Of a stretch of DNA of 64,000 nucleotides, positions 16,801 through 25,403 are shown one piece after another. Numbering within the stretch: the first letter of the stretch is position 1; each line of letters begins with the position of its first letter. Source of the DNA: JAAOIF01 sp965217125 (GTDB taxonomy: Bacteria; Pseudomonadota; Gammaproteobacteria; PS1; Pseudothioglobaceae); assembly GCA_965217125.1 (NCBI GenBank), contig OZ244244.1, positions 992,001-1,056,000 of the forward strand, given 5' to 3'. Under the pieces are notes generated by a model. The model saw only the letters and a program-made list of their open reading frames with translations. It did no database searches and had not been told where the DNA came from. Both the position numbers and the translations under genes were made by a program.

Positions 16801-18648
16801 GGTTTTTGAATATAGCACAATACATTTTGCTGTTAATTTTTCATCTCGTGCGCCACGCCCTGATTCTTGCAAATAAGACTCCAAACTATCTGATTGTTGA
16901 TAATGGATAATGGTTTGAATATCAGCCTTGTCAATCCCCATGCCAAAAGCAGTTGTTGCCACAACTATATCAACTTCATTATTAATAAAATCAGCCAATA
17001 TGTCGCTTTTCCCTCTGGCATTTTTATCTCTTTTGTGATTTTCTTTATCCTCATCAAGTTTGGCATAAAAAGGTTCTATCACCAAATCAAGCTCGGACAA
17101 TCTTTCATCGTTTTGTAGTTTTTCACTCAATTCTTTGCAGGCTTTAGCGTTTTGAGGTGCATAGATAATAGTAGGATTTTTGCCAAATTTATTTAAAATT
17201 TTAATCAGCTCTTCATATTTCTGTTCTGCTGATTCAGTTTTTATAACGCTATAATCCAAATTGTAACGCTCAACAGAGGCAATAAATTCTTTAAGTTGTA
17301 TTGCTAATTTATCTTGAAAATATTTTTTAATATCTGCTATCACCTCTGGTTTTGCGGTTGCTGTAAAGCATGACACCGGAATTTTAGGTTGAAATTCTGA
17401 TTGTTCTAATTCTTTAATAGTGTCTGCAATAAAATAATAATCATGCCTAAAATCATGCCCCCATGACGAAAAACAATGCGCTTCGTCAATAATAAATCGT
17501 TCAATCACGCGTTTTTTTAATGCCTTAAAAATAGAATTAGAACGCAATGATTCAGGCGCTAAATATAAAATATCTACCAAGCCATTTTCAAGCTCAAAAA
17601 TAGCATTCATCCGCTCAATTGAGCTTAAATATCCACTAATAGCAATGACTTTAAAATTGTTATTTTTACGCCTAAAACTATCCACTTGATCTTTCATCAA
17701 TGCTTGAAGTGGCGATATAACAACACTTAAACCCTTATACTTTTGCGCTTTAATTAAAGCTGGAATTTGAAAAGTAATGGTTTTCCCGCCGCCGGTTGGC
17801 AATATTGCCAATAATGAATCTGTATCAAGTGCCGTATTTATAATATCTTTTTGTGATATTTGAGCGCTAAATAAATCACCTAAATTTGCATCAAATTTTC
17901 TAAAATCCTCAATAGCAAATTCATTTTGAGAAAATTGATGAATATTTATCTTATTTTTATCAAAAATAAGTTGTTTTAACAAGGCAACAATCTTTGGATA
18001 GCGATGCAAAATAACAGGGGATATCGTGCCTTTGTCCTTGCCTAACAAATAAGAAATAACAAAAGCAAGCTCTATGGTCTGGTTTGATTCAATCAATTGA
18101 AAATCTGCTTTATTAATAACAATAGATTTTCCTATTTGTTGATAAACATCAATTGGCTGATAATTTAATGCTTTAAAACTAAAAAAACCTGAAAAATGCT
18201 CATCGTTTTTTAATAATTGATAGAATATTTGTTGTTTTTGTTTAGATAATGTGTCAAATTCTGCATTTAAAAAAGTAAATAAAGCCTGTGTTTGAATGGC
18301 ATCTCCCAACGGCTGATTATCAATATTAATAAGATTATTTTTATAAGGTTTGTCTAATTTATGTGTGCTTCTATTAGGAAATAAAAGCATCGAAAGATAT
18401 AAACTATCAATGATTTTTGTTTTTGTTAAAACTTGATTAAAACTCGTTTTAGCTAAAAATTTTCTATCATGTTCAACAAAATTATGCCCACATATAAACT
18501 GAATATCATCACCCAAACAAAGATTTGTTATTTTGCTAACAGACCCAGTTTCAACTTTCAACACAGCCGATAAATAGCCCAAACTATCTATTTTTCCACT
18601 GGTTCCCCCAACTTCAATATCTAAAAATGCAATTTTATCAAAATTCAT
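13810..18648 (-). CDS. giant DnaQ-like exonuclease / RecQ helicase / UvrD helicase fusion
   Basis: One uninterrupted 1612-residue frame. Residues 1-135 look like a DEDD exonuclease domain (AFLDIEV; ICGHNFVEHDRKFL; LGDAIQTQALFTFL). RecQ-type helicase motifs follow: LPTGGGKT at about 284, DEAHCFSSWGHDFR at about 389, and TTAFGMGIDKADI...ESGRGARD near 570-600. After about 450 residues without clear motifs comes a UvrD/PcrA-type superfamily 1 helicase: LAGPGSGKTKT at about 1068, DEYQDV at about 1174, GDDDQCI, and TMHKAKGQEWNDVYL at about 1441. Large RecQ proteins of this kind are sporadic in bacteria and plausibly act in DNA repair or phage defence, which is not shown here. It sits just upstream of panC and has a truncated second 5' end at 19431-19574. 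Confidence 0.88.
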   Translation of the reverse strand: MNFDKIAFLDIEVGGTSGKIDSLGYLSAVLKVETGSVSKITNLCLGDDIQFICGHNFVEHDRKFLAKTSFNQVLTKTKIIDSLYLSMLLFPNRSTHKLDKPYKNNLINIDNQPLGDAIQTQALFTFLNAEFDTLSKQKQQIFYQLLKNDEHFSGFFSFKALNYQPIDVYQQIGKSIVINKADFQLIESNQTIELAFVISYLLGKDKGTISPVILHRYPKIVALLKQLIFDKNKINIHQFSQNEFAIEDFRKFDANLGDLFSAQISQKDIINTALDTDSLLAILPTGGGKTITFQIPALIKAQKYKGLSVVISPLQALMKDQVDSFRRKNNNFKVIAISGYLSSIERMNAIFELENGLVDILYLAPESLRSNSIFKALKKRVIERFIIDEAHCFSSWGHDFRHDYYFIADTIKELEQSEFQPKIPVSCFTATAKPEVIADIKKYFQDKLAIQLKEFIASVERYNLDYSVIKTESAEQKYEELIKILNKFGKNPTIIYAPQNAKACKELSEKLQNDERLSELDLVIEPFYAKLDEDKENHKRDKNARGKSDILADFINNEVDIVVATTAFGMGIDKADIQTIIHYQQSDSLESYLQESGRGARDEKLTAKCIVLYSKTDFDRSFNQLNRSKVDIAEIKRIVKALKSYKNSLLHLSPKDIARKMGVDVEDGNIDYEIIIKTALLELEKCNIIKRGRDGYQIFATSVSKQQQNQGMNFVHQVLDPKKQQEPYIRLYKDMILVMQNIIQRSKLNAVEVDDLSDIVGVEKIKMFEILYQLQKDGLLKFENDISAYIKKSVKQEFANHFAIENMVFKALQDMPDYEQSINLRSLNSDSSNQVTLFKQIIQSWLSLTKLKNGIIFKSRFTNDICYFEFADESNLKNLINARKNLSNFIIEQLLNILGEDKAREIEFCSNEIKFKCGSEKLTMESFHHTLVYLHNMLKSFELRRGRLIYYHTFKLDLQEKIKDRMPYQTGDYKDGLEHYYQYKIEAIHIQIAFLEKLLAQKWQYTKGFVKDYFSIDYQKFKKTYNLNEQEIKRPVTKEKYQEILLDLNSEQKEIFNDTTSQAIMVLAGPGSGKTKTLVHKIASLITIENNKAQYFLMLAHSRVAVADFTAKLKNLIGNQVYDMHIHTFHSFAISLLGKNIDNDNDLQGVMYKTTQMLNNNQISLPFINMLVIDEYQDVGEQSYAFIKAIYSKMGDSKQDKKIIAVGDDDQCIKNFGDDKADIKYIKEFGQYFGKDIAEDIKFSSYELLNNYRSKANIVDFFNQFGTIIARRLKTKELTAFKKNQGEISLTYYKNGDYYAKLLDNIKNNTSTNIAVLARTNDEVLSIYSMLDENEIKASYTANYSFKIGDLVELRDFLYDWQKTTNFEKSRENSDIIYKKSKNNILKNQVLDRFAEEHQAEIEKSQNHFIGVFIEYLRLIDFDEFEFSKTKVVVLTMHKAKGQEWNDVYLCAEENFINTKPQQAEYDKRLAYVAITRAKNNLYIHSKTPLFNQFIQPTICETPSKPLAKIILLMTLEDIALSDCYSKTGVLKSQPMAGEMVDVVKKSQYINIVKGGYKIATLSKEMIGKIKTKKGYKLDNKAQIEDVVEWIDKQDQEKYRQVLCKISLSKEN

Positions 18649-18954
18649 AACGCGTTTTAATTGGCAAATTTAACCCATAACTACAAAGGTTATAGTTAAT
18701 ACGATTGTAAACATTACCTTAGTTGTTTAATTGTTTTTTATTCATAGTTTAGCATTGTAACATATTTTAAAAAAACCACAGAAATCGTTCTAATTTAGAG
18801 GCAAGGCCTCTAAATTATTTGCAATAAAAATGTAGTAATTAAGACTTAAAGTTTTTAATAAATAGTTTTTTGACTGTTTTTTATAGAATTTGTATTTTAA
18901 TATCGTAATATAGGAAATATGTCTTTATAATAATAGTTATATGCTTAGGAGAAT
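18649..18954. other. 306-bp intergenic: palindrome plus dispersed element copy 2
   Basis: A perfect 12-bp inverted repeat with a 3-base spacer lies at 18791-18817 (TAATTTAGAGGC-aag-GCCTCTAAATTA); it has no T-tract, so a terminator is uncertain. Bases 18871-18940 match the element at 4709-4777 with about 10% difference and lie right upstream of the monooxygenase-like gene. Bases 18649-18677, just upstream of the RecQ-fusion start, are repeated at 19575-19602. No gene is supported. Confidence 0.6.
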
Positions 18955-19275
18955 GTGTTGCCAATTATCGCAGAAACCCCCAAACCACCTTACTATGCTG
19001 TTATCTTTAGCTCAACTCGCACAGATGGTGATAACGGATACGATGAAACAGCTGATAGAATGCTTCAATTAGCAGAGCAGCAAACTGGTTTTTTAGGTGT
19101 TGAGTCGGCAAGAGAAAATATTGGTATCACGGTTTCATACTGGTCTGATTTAGAATCAATTAAAAATTGGAAAGCAAATGCAGAGCATTTAACAGCTCAA
19201 AAAACTGGACGCAAAAAATGGTATTCATCTTTTAAAGTGCGCATATCAAAAGTTGAGCGTGATTACGGCATATAA
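18955..19275 (+). CDS. antibiotic biosynthesis monooxygenase (ABM) family protein
   Basis: A 106-residue ferredoxin-like ABM-fold protein: AVIFSSTRTDGDNGYDETADRM, then QQTGFLGVESARENIGITVSYWSDLESIKNWKANAEH and GRKKWYSSFKVRISKVERDYG, very typical of the small YqjZ-like ABM group. Family members are small monooxygenases or stress proteins; the substrate is unknown. The start is a GTG (18955) or the adjacent TTG (18958), preceded by AGGAG at 18947-18951. It is the only plus-strand gene in the panC-panB interval and carries the dispersed upstream element shared with the CHAT-like gene. Confidence 0.8.
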   Translation: MLPIIAETPKPPYYAVIFSSTRTDGDNGYDETADRMLQLAEQQTGFLGVESARENIGITVSYWSDLESIKNWKANAEHLTAQKTGRKKWYSSFKVRISKVERDYGI

Positions 19276-19430
19276 CAAGGCATTATCTGCTAGGAGGCTT
19301 CATATTCTAAACGACATAAAAGATACACAAACAGTTCTAATGAAATCGCTTTTGATTTGCTCTGCTTTTTCTCTTAAAAATCACCCCACCCAAATTATTT
19401 ATAAACTATTGTTTTTACTAAAATTAAAAA

Positions 19431-19574
19431 TCAAGCGATACTGATACCTTTGATTATTTTGCTAACAGACCCCGTTTCAACCTTCAACACAGCCGATAAA
19501 TAGCCCAAACTATCTATTTTTCTACTAGTTCCTCCAACTTCAATATCTAAAAATGCAATTTTATCAAAATTCAT
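19431..19574 (-). pseudogene. truncated second copy of the RecQ-fusion gene 5' end
   Basis: Reading left from ATG 19574, the first 40 residues repeat the start of the giant RecQ fusion almost exactly (MNFDKIAFLDIEVGGTS, one visible change G to R at residue 18), through ETGSVSKI. The frame then runs into unrelated sequence and stops at 19431. DNA similarity begins near 19449 and continues upstream of the ATG to about 19602, covering the same upstream bases found at 18649-18677. The fragment is only 47 codons and is not expected to be functional. Confidence 0.9.
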
Positions 19575-19595
19575 AGCGCGTTTTAATTGGCAAAT

Positions 19596-19733
19596 TTAAC
19601 CCAGCAGCTCAACCAACGATAAATGCCCCTGATGCAGCCAGTCCATAGTCGGCACAAAAGCTATGGTTTTTTTCGCTTGTTTTTGAGTATTTACCCAGTT
19701 TTGTATTTTAGGGATTGTGGTTAGGGTTTGCAT
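19596..19733 (-). pseudogene. panC: diverged 5' fragment of a second panC
   Basis: ATG 19733 opens a 45-residue frame: MQTLTTIPKIQNWV, then KTIAFVPTMDWLHQGHLSLVEL, aligned with the start of intact PanC (SIAFVPTMGGLHQGHLSLVKL). The similarity ends at the junction with sequence belonging to the RecQ-fusion upstream region, where a stop occurs. The first 15 residues differ strongly from the intact gene, so this is a different allele, not a recent tandem duplicate. It begins 6 bases after the stop of the 1448-residue gene, mirroring how intact panC begins 4 bases after the RecQ fusion. Confidence 0.88.
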
Positions 19734-19739
19734 TATGCT

Positions 19740-22700
19740 TTATTCTGTTAGTTGATAATATACAACAAAATCTGTTGCTTCTATTTTAAGAGAGTTAAAA
19801 TCAACAGGGGAAATTTGTTTTATTTGATCACCTACTAGAAAAATTTGATAATTATCTTTGTGTTTTTCTGCAAATTTTTTCTCATTTTTACTAATATAGA
19901 ATTTATTGTTAGATAAAGTTTTGACTTCAACATACCACCGCTTATTGTTTTTGTCTTTGTATTCAAAATCATGGTTTGCACCTTTTTTATCTCTTGATAC
20001 CCAAGTTACATTTTTTTCGCCATATTCTTTTACAAGTGATGTTCTTACCTCTTCTTCTGCCTTATGTCCTGCATGTTTTTTTTGTTTATCTTGTTGTTGA
20101 TGGCTACTTGATTGATGCCCTGAATTTATATTTTCTTGTCTTGGTAGTGGAGTTGTTAATTTAGCTGATTTTATTTCTTTAGTGTTTTTATGTTCTAGTT
20201 GATTATTTTCTTCTTGTTGTTTTTCTGCTTCCTTTTCATTTTCTATATGTCTTTCAACCTTTGACATTAAGTTCTCAAAATATAATAAACTCCTGATATT
20301 GTCATTATTTTCTATATGCTCAAAATCACTACCTAACTTTGATTTGTTTTTTTCATAAATTAAATCTATATTACAATCATTCAATTCTTCCAACTTCAAA
20401 TCAAATTTGCCTTTAATAAATTTATCAAACTCACTTTGATAATCTACCTCTAACTGCTCTTTAGTATCACTAATATTCGGTGCCTGATACTTATTTAATA
20501 ATATTAAATATTCTTCTTGTTTATTATTTTTTTGGCAATATTGATGCAAGCATTGTTTAAAGTTGTAAATATTATCTTGAAAATAATTTGTTAATTTTTC
20601 AGCATGATAACCACTAGAGTCAATTTTATAGTAAGCTTTTTTATTAAATTCTTTAATACTCTTTAAATCCAGTTCTTTGAATAATTTAACAATATTTTCA
20701 CAACTTCTTACACTTGATAAATCTGCATAATCAATTTTTTCGTCAGTCAAGATACCTAATTCTCTTTTAATTTGTGGAAAATCATAGCTCTCTTTGTATT
20801 CATACCCCTTTAATTGATAAATTGTTCGCCAAAATGAATTAAATTCATCAGCAATTCCCAACATTTCTTTTGCATGAATAATAATATCATTGCCTATGTC
20901 ATTTTGTATTGTTTTTTCAATATACGAGACATCTTTTCCTATCATATCTCTAAAGTTTTTAACCTCTGAAATATCAAACGCAAGACCAATAATATCAGCA
21001 AAACTATTATGAAATTCAAAACTATCTTTAAGAATTTTTAAAGATGTATTGACATCAATCTTAATTAAATAATTATTATCGTGCATTATATAATCATTAA
21101 CTTCAAGGGCGTATGACTGATTATCAACTTCATATTTAATTTCACTACATAGTTTAATATTAATCTTTTTTAATTTATTCAACTCATCTATTTTTCCTTG
21201 TTCTAATTCTATATCTGCAATTCTACATGCCAAGATATAAGGCTTTATTTGTTTAAACAGTTCCTCAAACTCTAGCGTTTTATCAGGTAATTCATTGGTG
21301 TTTGTTGTTTTAATTATGATTGAATTTAGATTATTAATACCAAAAAAATCAATAACATTTTGTGTATTTTGTCTTCTTGGGTAATTAAAAATTGCCTTTA
21401 GTTCAGTAATTTTTTTAGGTAATTTTATATTGCCATTGTAAAAAATCTCATTAGGACTAAAGTAGGCTTTTTTATTTCCTTTTGTGGCAAATAATTTATA
21501 ATCGTTATTTACTAATTTATGTTTATTTTTTTCAAAGTGTTTTATGCATAACTTATAAATAGATTGTGTGTTCTTGCCATTTTTTGCCTTTTTTGGTAGC
21601 CCTAAAACCACCTTGCTAATTGCTTCAATAGATAAATCTGTAATTTTATCAACAGCACCTATCTCAAGCATTATGCTTTCAATTTTAGATTTATTAATAT
21701 TGTTAAAAATTTTATCATCAAAGTTAAATAAACTGTCATTTATAAGATAACCTAATGACTCATTTTTAACTAAATAGTCTTTAAATATATTAGATTTTTT
21801 AAGTTGATATTTTATGTATGAAGGCTTTGTGTTCAATTTATGTTTATGCCAATTATTATAATATTCGCCATCTTTTTCATATTCAAATTCATCTAAATTT
21901 TCTTGGTCATTAAGTTGTGAATATATCTCATTATTTGAGTTAATCCATAAAATAATCTTTTCAACTAAAAGACTGTTTATAATTTTATCAAACTTTGAAA
22001 TTCCCTTAATTTTTAAATAATTATTTCGATAATTTTCGGGTTTTTTTATTTTTTCAAAAACAAAATCTGTATAATTTTTGTCATCATCTTTGGCATCATA
22101 AAATTTTGTATTTTCACTAACACCTAAGCTTATAAAAAACCTCTCAAGTTTAGTATTTTCTTCTATATGTGTATTTGGAAAACTAAACTTGGAAATATCA
22201 GCTAAAAAATCTTCATCAGCAAACACATCAGCAAATAAAAATTCAGTTAATTTACCTGATGGATAAGTTTTTGAAAGATATAAATCTTTCGCACCAGACA
22301 ATTCTCCTTGTTTGTTGAGAAGTTGAATTTTTGTATCAGTAGGAATATTCAAGTTACCTAATTTTTGATAATTCTCATAAATAGACTTTACCATTTTTTG
22401 TATGATTTCAATTTTTTTATCAGGATTATTTTTTACTTCTTCATTAGTTTTACTTATAATTTTTTGTAAAACTGGAGCTGGTTCATAACTATGAATATTT
22501 GTTATATCCTTTAATTTTCTCTTTAATTCTCTGGCTTTTTCATTAGAATTTATTTGAAATTTTGAAATTAATTTATCAAAAAAACTTTTATTCATAAACT
22601 TTATTTTTACATAATCAGGTAGTATAAATTCTTGGGTTGGTGGCGTATAAACCTCGCTTTCCATTATTAAATCTTTATTTTCATCAATTAATAATGGCAA

Positions 22701-24086
22701 CTTACCATCAAACTTATTTTCAACAAGTAAATTAATAAAATCCACCCTGTCATAAACATTTTTGATTTCTTTATTAACTTCCTTTATATTTTTTTGATTT
22801 ATCTTGTCAAACCCATATAACTCTAATTTTTCTAATAATTCTTGTTGCGTTTCTGTTGGTTTAAGCAAATATGTAATATTATCTTGAAAATTATTGTTTT
22901 GAATAAATTCTGCAAAATCATTACTATAAACAATGTCTGATTTTTTTCTATATTTATTGTCAATGCAAGGGTAAATTTCTTGCTCTTCAATGGCATTATC
23001 TATATTTTTATAAAAATCCAATCCTTTTAAAACTTCATTTTTATATTCGTATTGTAAAAATTGTAATGCTTGGTAGTTCACCTCTTTTTGTGTTAAAGAT
23101 AATGCTGTCTTAATAATAAAATTAACTAATTTTTTAATGATAAACTTATTCTTTTTATTATCTATTAATTGATTTCTTGAGCTGTCTAATTCAAAAGTGC
23201 CATGCACAATAAAAGGCAAATTAATATTTATCTTGGTTGGGAAATAAGAAAATAAACAATCATTTCCTTTATTTTCTAATTGGCTGTTATAAGCAATTTT
23301 TAACTCATATTCTTTATTTTTATCGTTTTCATCTAAATGTTTACTCGGCACTTTTCCAGAAGTTTTTTTAATTTTCCAGTCTTTATTGGTTGGTTTTTTA
23401 ATTATTTCACAATCTCCATCTCTATCAATACTAATTTTTTCCAAGTGGTTTAGAAATAATAAAACTTCTGCTTTTATTTGTTCTATTTGCTTTTCAATAT
23501 CTGTTAAAAAATTATCCTTATATTGAATACTGATAATTGTTTTCCAATCTTGATGGGTGGCTCTTTCCATCTTTGGAATTGCCAAAATAGCCATTGGTAC
23601 TGCATTATCTGATAAATTTCTCTCTTGCTGTATTTCTTCCCTTTCTTCTGGTTTTGTTAATTCTTCATAATAATTTTTAACAATCGCTTGAGAAAAGTTA
23701 AGTTTAACGCCATTACTCAATATTGATATTTCATCTGCCCAATTAATAATAGAGCGAAACCCTAAACCTTTATTGCCAATATATTGATTACTGTTTTTGG
23801 AGCTTAAACTGGCATACATAATCGATTTAACACCTTTAGCATCAAACGACTGGCATTTTTTACCTTTATTACTAATAGTTAACACATTTTGTTGAGTGTC
23901 CAGTTTAATTAAAACCTGCTGAGATTTAGCATCATCAGCATTTTGCAATAATTCTAATAATTGCCTGCCGTTATACTCTTTTACCGTCTCATTTTCAGTG
24001 CCATAATCAGAGATACAAGCATCAATATCTTGATAACCTTGCTTTCTGTTTTTAATCAGTTTTTTAATTTCATCTTCAAAACTCAT
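19740..24086 (-). CDS. giant GHKL-ATPase (sacsin/NO VEIN-like) protein with C-terminal DUF3883
   Basis: A 1448-residue protein. The N-terminus has a GHKL/Hsp90-type ATP-binding fold as in sacsin-like proteins: YNGRQLLELLQNADDAKS (about 38-55), NKGKKCQSFDAKGVKSI, and YIGNKGLGFRSIINWAD (about 102-118). A long Lys/Asn/Ile-rich middle has no recognised motif; a Glu/Gln-rich linker follows near 1300. The C-terminus (about 1340-1448) matches DUF3883/NO VEIN: HKAEEEVRTSLVKEYG, NHDFEYKDKN and WYVEVKT, a PD-(D/E)XK-like core. This architecture is known from bacterial conflict systems, so an ATP-driven anti-phage or anti-plasmid role is plausible but not shown. It lies between panB (33 bp upstream) and the panC remnant (6 bp downstream). 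Confidence 0.8.
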   Translation of the reverse strand: MSFEDEIKKLIKNRKQGYQDIDACISDYGTENETVKEYNGRQLLELLQNADDAKSQQVLIKLDTQQNVLTISNKGKKCQSFDAKGVKSIMYASLSSKNSNQYIGNKGLGFRSIINWADEISILSNGVKLNFSQAIVKNYYEELTKPEEREEIQQERNLSDNAVPMAILAIPKMERATHQDWKTIISIQYKDNFLTDIEKQIEQIKAEVLLFLNHLEKISIDRDGDCEIIKKPTNKDWKIKKTSGKVPSKHLDENDKNKEYELKIAYNSQLENKGNDCLFSYFPTKININLPFIVHGTFELDSSRNQLIDNKKNKFIIKKLVNFIIKTALSLTQKEVNYQALQFLQYEYKNEVLKGLDFYKNIDNAIEEQEIYPCIDNKYRKKSDIVYSNDFAEFIQNNNFQDNITYLLKPTETQQELLEKLELYGFDKINQKNIKEVNKEIKNVYDRVDFINLLVENKFDGKLPLLIDENKDLIMESEVYTPPTQEFILPDYVKIKFMNKSFFDKLISKFQINSNEKARELKRKLKDITNIHSYEPAPVLQKIISKTNEEVKNNPDKKIEIIQKMVKSIYENYQKLGNLNIPTDTKIQLLNKQGELSGAKDLYLSKTYPSGKLTEFLFADVFADEDFLADISKFSFPNTHIEENTKLERFFISLGVSENTKFYDAKDDDKNYTDFVFEKIKKPENYRNNYLKIKGISKFDKIINSLLVEKIILWINSNNEIYSQLNDQENLDEFEYEKDGEYYNNWHKHKLNTKPSYIKYQLKKSNIFKDYLVKNESLGYLINDSLFNFDDKIFNNINKSKIESIMLEIGAVDKITDLSIEAISKVVLGLPKKAKNGKNTQSIYKLCIKHFEKNKHKLVNNDYKLFATKGNKKAYFSPNEIFYNGNIKLPKKITELKAIFNYPRRQNTQNVIDFFGINNLNSIIIKTTNTNELPDKTLEFEELFKQIKPYILACRIADIELEQGKIDELNKLKKINIKLCSEIKYEVDNQSYALEVNDYIMHDNNYLIKIDVNTSLKILKDSFEFHNSFADIIGLAFDISEVKNFRDMIGKDVSYIEKTIQNDIGNDIIIHAKEMLGIADEFNSFWRTIYQLKGYEYKESYDFPQIKRELGILTDEKIDYADLSSVRSCENIVKLFKELDLKSIKEFNKKAYYKIDSSGYHAEKLTNYFQDNIYNFKQCLHQYCQKNNKQEEYLILLNKYQAPNISDTKEQLEVDYQSEFDKFIKGKFDLKLEELNDCNIDLIYEKNKSKLGSDFEHIENNDNIRSLLYFENLMSKVERHIENEKEAEKQQEENNQLEHKNTKEIKSAKLTTPLPRQENINSGHQSSSHQQQDKQKKHAGHKAEEEVRTSLVKEYGEKNVTWVSRDKKGANHDFEYKDKNNKRWYVEVKTLSNNKFYISKNEKKFAEKHKDNYQIFLVGDQIKQISPVDFNSLKIEATDFVVYYQLTE

Positions 24087-24119
24087 AACTTATTTTAATT
24101 ATTAACAATAGGGATAAAT

Positions 24120-24902
24120 TTACAAATAACTGTGTTTGTCGGTTGGGAATGATTGGTTTTTTACTGCTGTTATAAATGCTTTAACTGCGCCTTTTATATC
24201 GGTATTTTGTAGGAAATTTTGCACAAATCTGGGGGCTTTTGCTGTGTTAATGCCGAGCATATCATAATTCACTAATACTTGCCCGTCGCAATCAACACCG
24301 GCGCCGATGCCGATTGTTGGGATGGTTAGGGTTTGTGAGATTTTTTGCGCTAAATCAGCAGGGATACATTCCAGCACAATCACCGCAACGCCCCAAGCTT
24401 GTAGTGCTAATGCGTCTTTTAGAATTTGCTCTGCGCTGGACTTATCCTTGCCTTGTACCTTGTAGCCGCCCATTTCAAGCACTTTTTGTGGCTGTAAGCC
24501 TAAATGTCCGCAAACGGCAATATTATTTTCTTGCAAAATTTTGAATGATGCCTGATGTTCATGCCCGCCTTCAAATTTCACCACTTGCGCACCTGCATCG
24601 ATTAGGCGTTTAGCATTGTCTAAGGTTTGCTCGGAATTTTGGTAACTTTTATAAGGCATATCCACAATTAATAAGGCCTGATTAATGCCCTTAGCCGCCG
24701 CCTTAGTATGGTAGAGCATATCAGTCATCGTTACGGCTAAGGTGTTTTCAGCGCCTTGAATCACATTGCCGAGCGAATCGCCGACCAGCACAATATCGAT
24801 ACCGCACTCATCAAATAATTTGGCAAACGAAGCGTCATACGCGGTTAGGCAGGTGATTTTTTCACCAGATTGTTTGCAAGTTTTTAACTGTGATAGTTTC
24901 AT
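24120..24902 (-). CDS. panB: 3-methyl-2-oxobutanoate hydroxymethyltransferase
   Basis: A 260-residue enzyme committing ketoisovalerate to pantoate synthesis. Family signatures are LTAYDASFAKLFDECGIDIVLVGDSLGNV, DMPYKSY, GAQVVKFEGG, VCGHLGLQPQ, VLECIP and TIGIGAGVDCDGQVLV. Its start overlaps the folK stop by 4 bases, so folK-panB is a coupled pair. panC would be expected directly downstream but is displaced 10.3 kb by the two giant accessory genes. Confidence 0.96.
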   Translation of the reverse strand: MKLSQLKTCKQSGEKITCLTAYDASFAKLFDECGIDIVLVGDSLGNVIQGAENTLAVTMTDMLYHTKAAAKGINQALLIVDMPYKSYQNSEQTLDNAKRLIDAGAQVVKFEGGHEHQASFKILQENNIAVCGHLGLQPQKVLEMGGYKVQGKDKSSAEQILKDALALQAWGVAVIVLECIPADLAQKISQTLTIPTIGIGAGVDCDGQVLVNYDMLGINTAKAPRFVQNFLQNTDIKGAVKAFITAVKNQSFPTDKHSYL

Positions 24903-25372
24903 AATTTTTTCAATGCTGAGACATCAATATTATCAATCAACGCCTGCACCGCGCCTAAAATAGGCACTTTTAAATCAGGCTCTATTTCCGTCAGCGGCAC
25001 TAATACAAAGGCACGATTCATCATTTCAGGATGTGGAATGACTAATTGTTTGGAGGCAATCACCTGCGCGCCATACAGAATAATATCTAAATCAATGGTT
25101 CTGGCGCCCCATTTTTTTTCTCGCACACGGTGCTGCTGGGTTTCGATATTTTGACACACTTTTAATAATTCCAACGCGGTTAAATGCGTATTAATTTGGC
25201 ACACTGCATTAATATAATCAGGCTGATTTGAGCTGTCAATCGGTGGCGATTGATACAAACTCGACAAACCATCCACACGCACATCTTCGGCTGAATTAAG
25301 CGCTATCAAAGCGTTTTTAATCTGTTGCTTAGGGTTATTAAGGTTTGAACCCAAACCAATGTAGGCTAACAT
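24899..25372 (-). CDS. folK: 6-hydroxymethyl-7,8-dihydropterin pyrophosphokinase (HPPK)
   Basis: A 157-residue folate-pathway kinase. Landmarks are AYIGLGSNLNNPKQQI at the N-terminus, SLYQSPPIDSSNQPDYINAV, and the ATP/Mg signature WGARTIDLDIILYG followed by VIPHPEMMNRAFVLVPL. Length is typical. It is translationally coupled to panB by a 4-base overlap. Upstream come the small membrane protein and the RelA/SpoT-domain gene, which separate it from proB. Confidence 0.95.
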   Translation of the reverse strand: MLAYIGLGSNLNNPKQQIKNALIALNSAEDVRVDGLSSLYQSPPIDSSNQPDYINAVCQINTHLTALELLKVCQNIETQQHRVREKKWGARTIDLDIILYGAQVIASKQLVIPHPEMMNRAFVLVPLTEIEPDLKVPILGAVQALIDNIDVSALKKL

Positions 25373-25403
25373 TCTGATTGCTGGATGGCTAAGTTATACC
25401 GCA

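Noticed and set aside
18791..18817. Rho-independent terminator
   Set aside because: Strong 12-bp stem but no T-run directly after it on either strand; left as a palindrome only.
25373..25403. Possible remnant of a proB 3' end upstream of folK (RYN-like residues)
   Set aside because: The stretch is too short to tell from chance and does not align clearly with the ProB end; it would fit the scar pattern but is unsupported.
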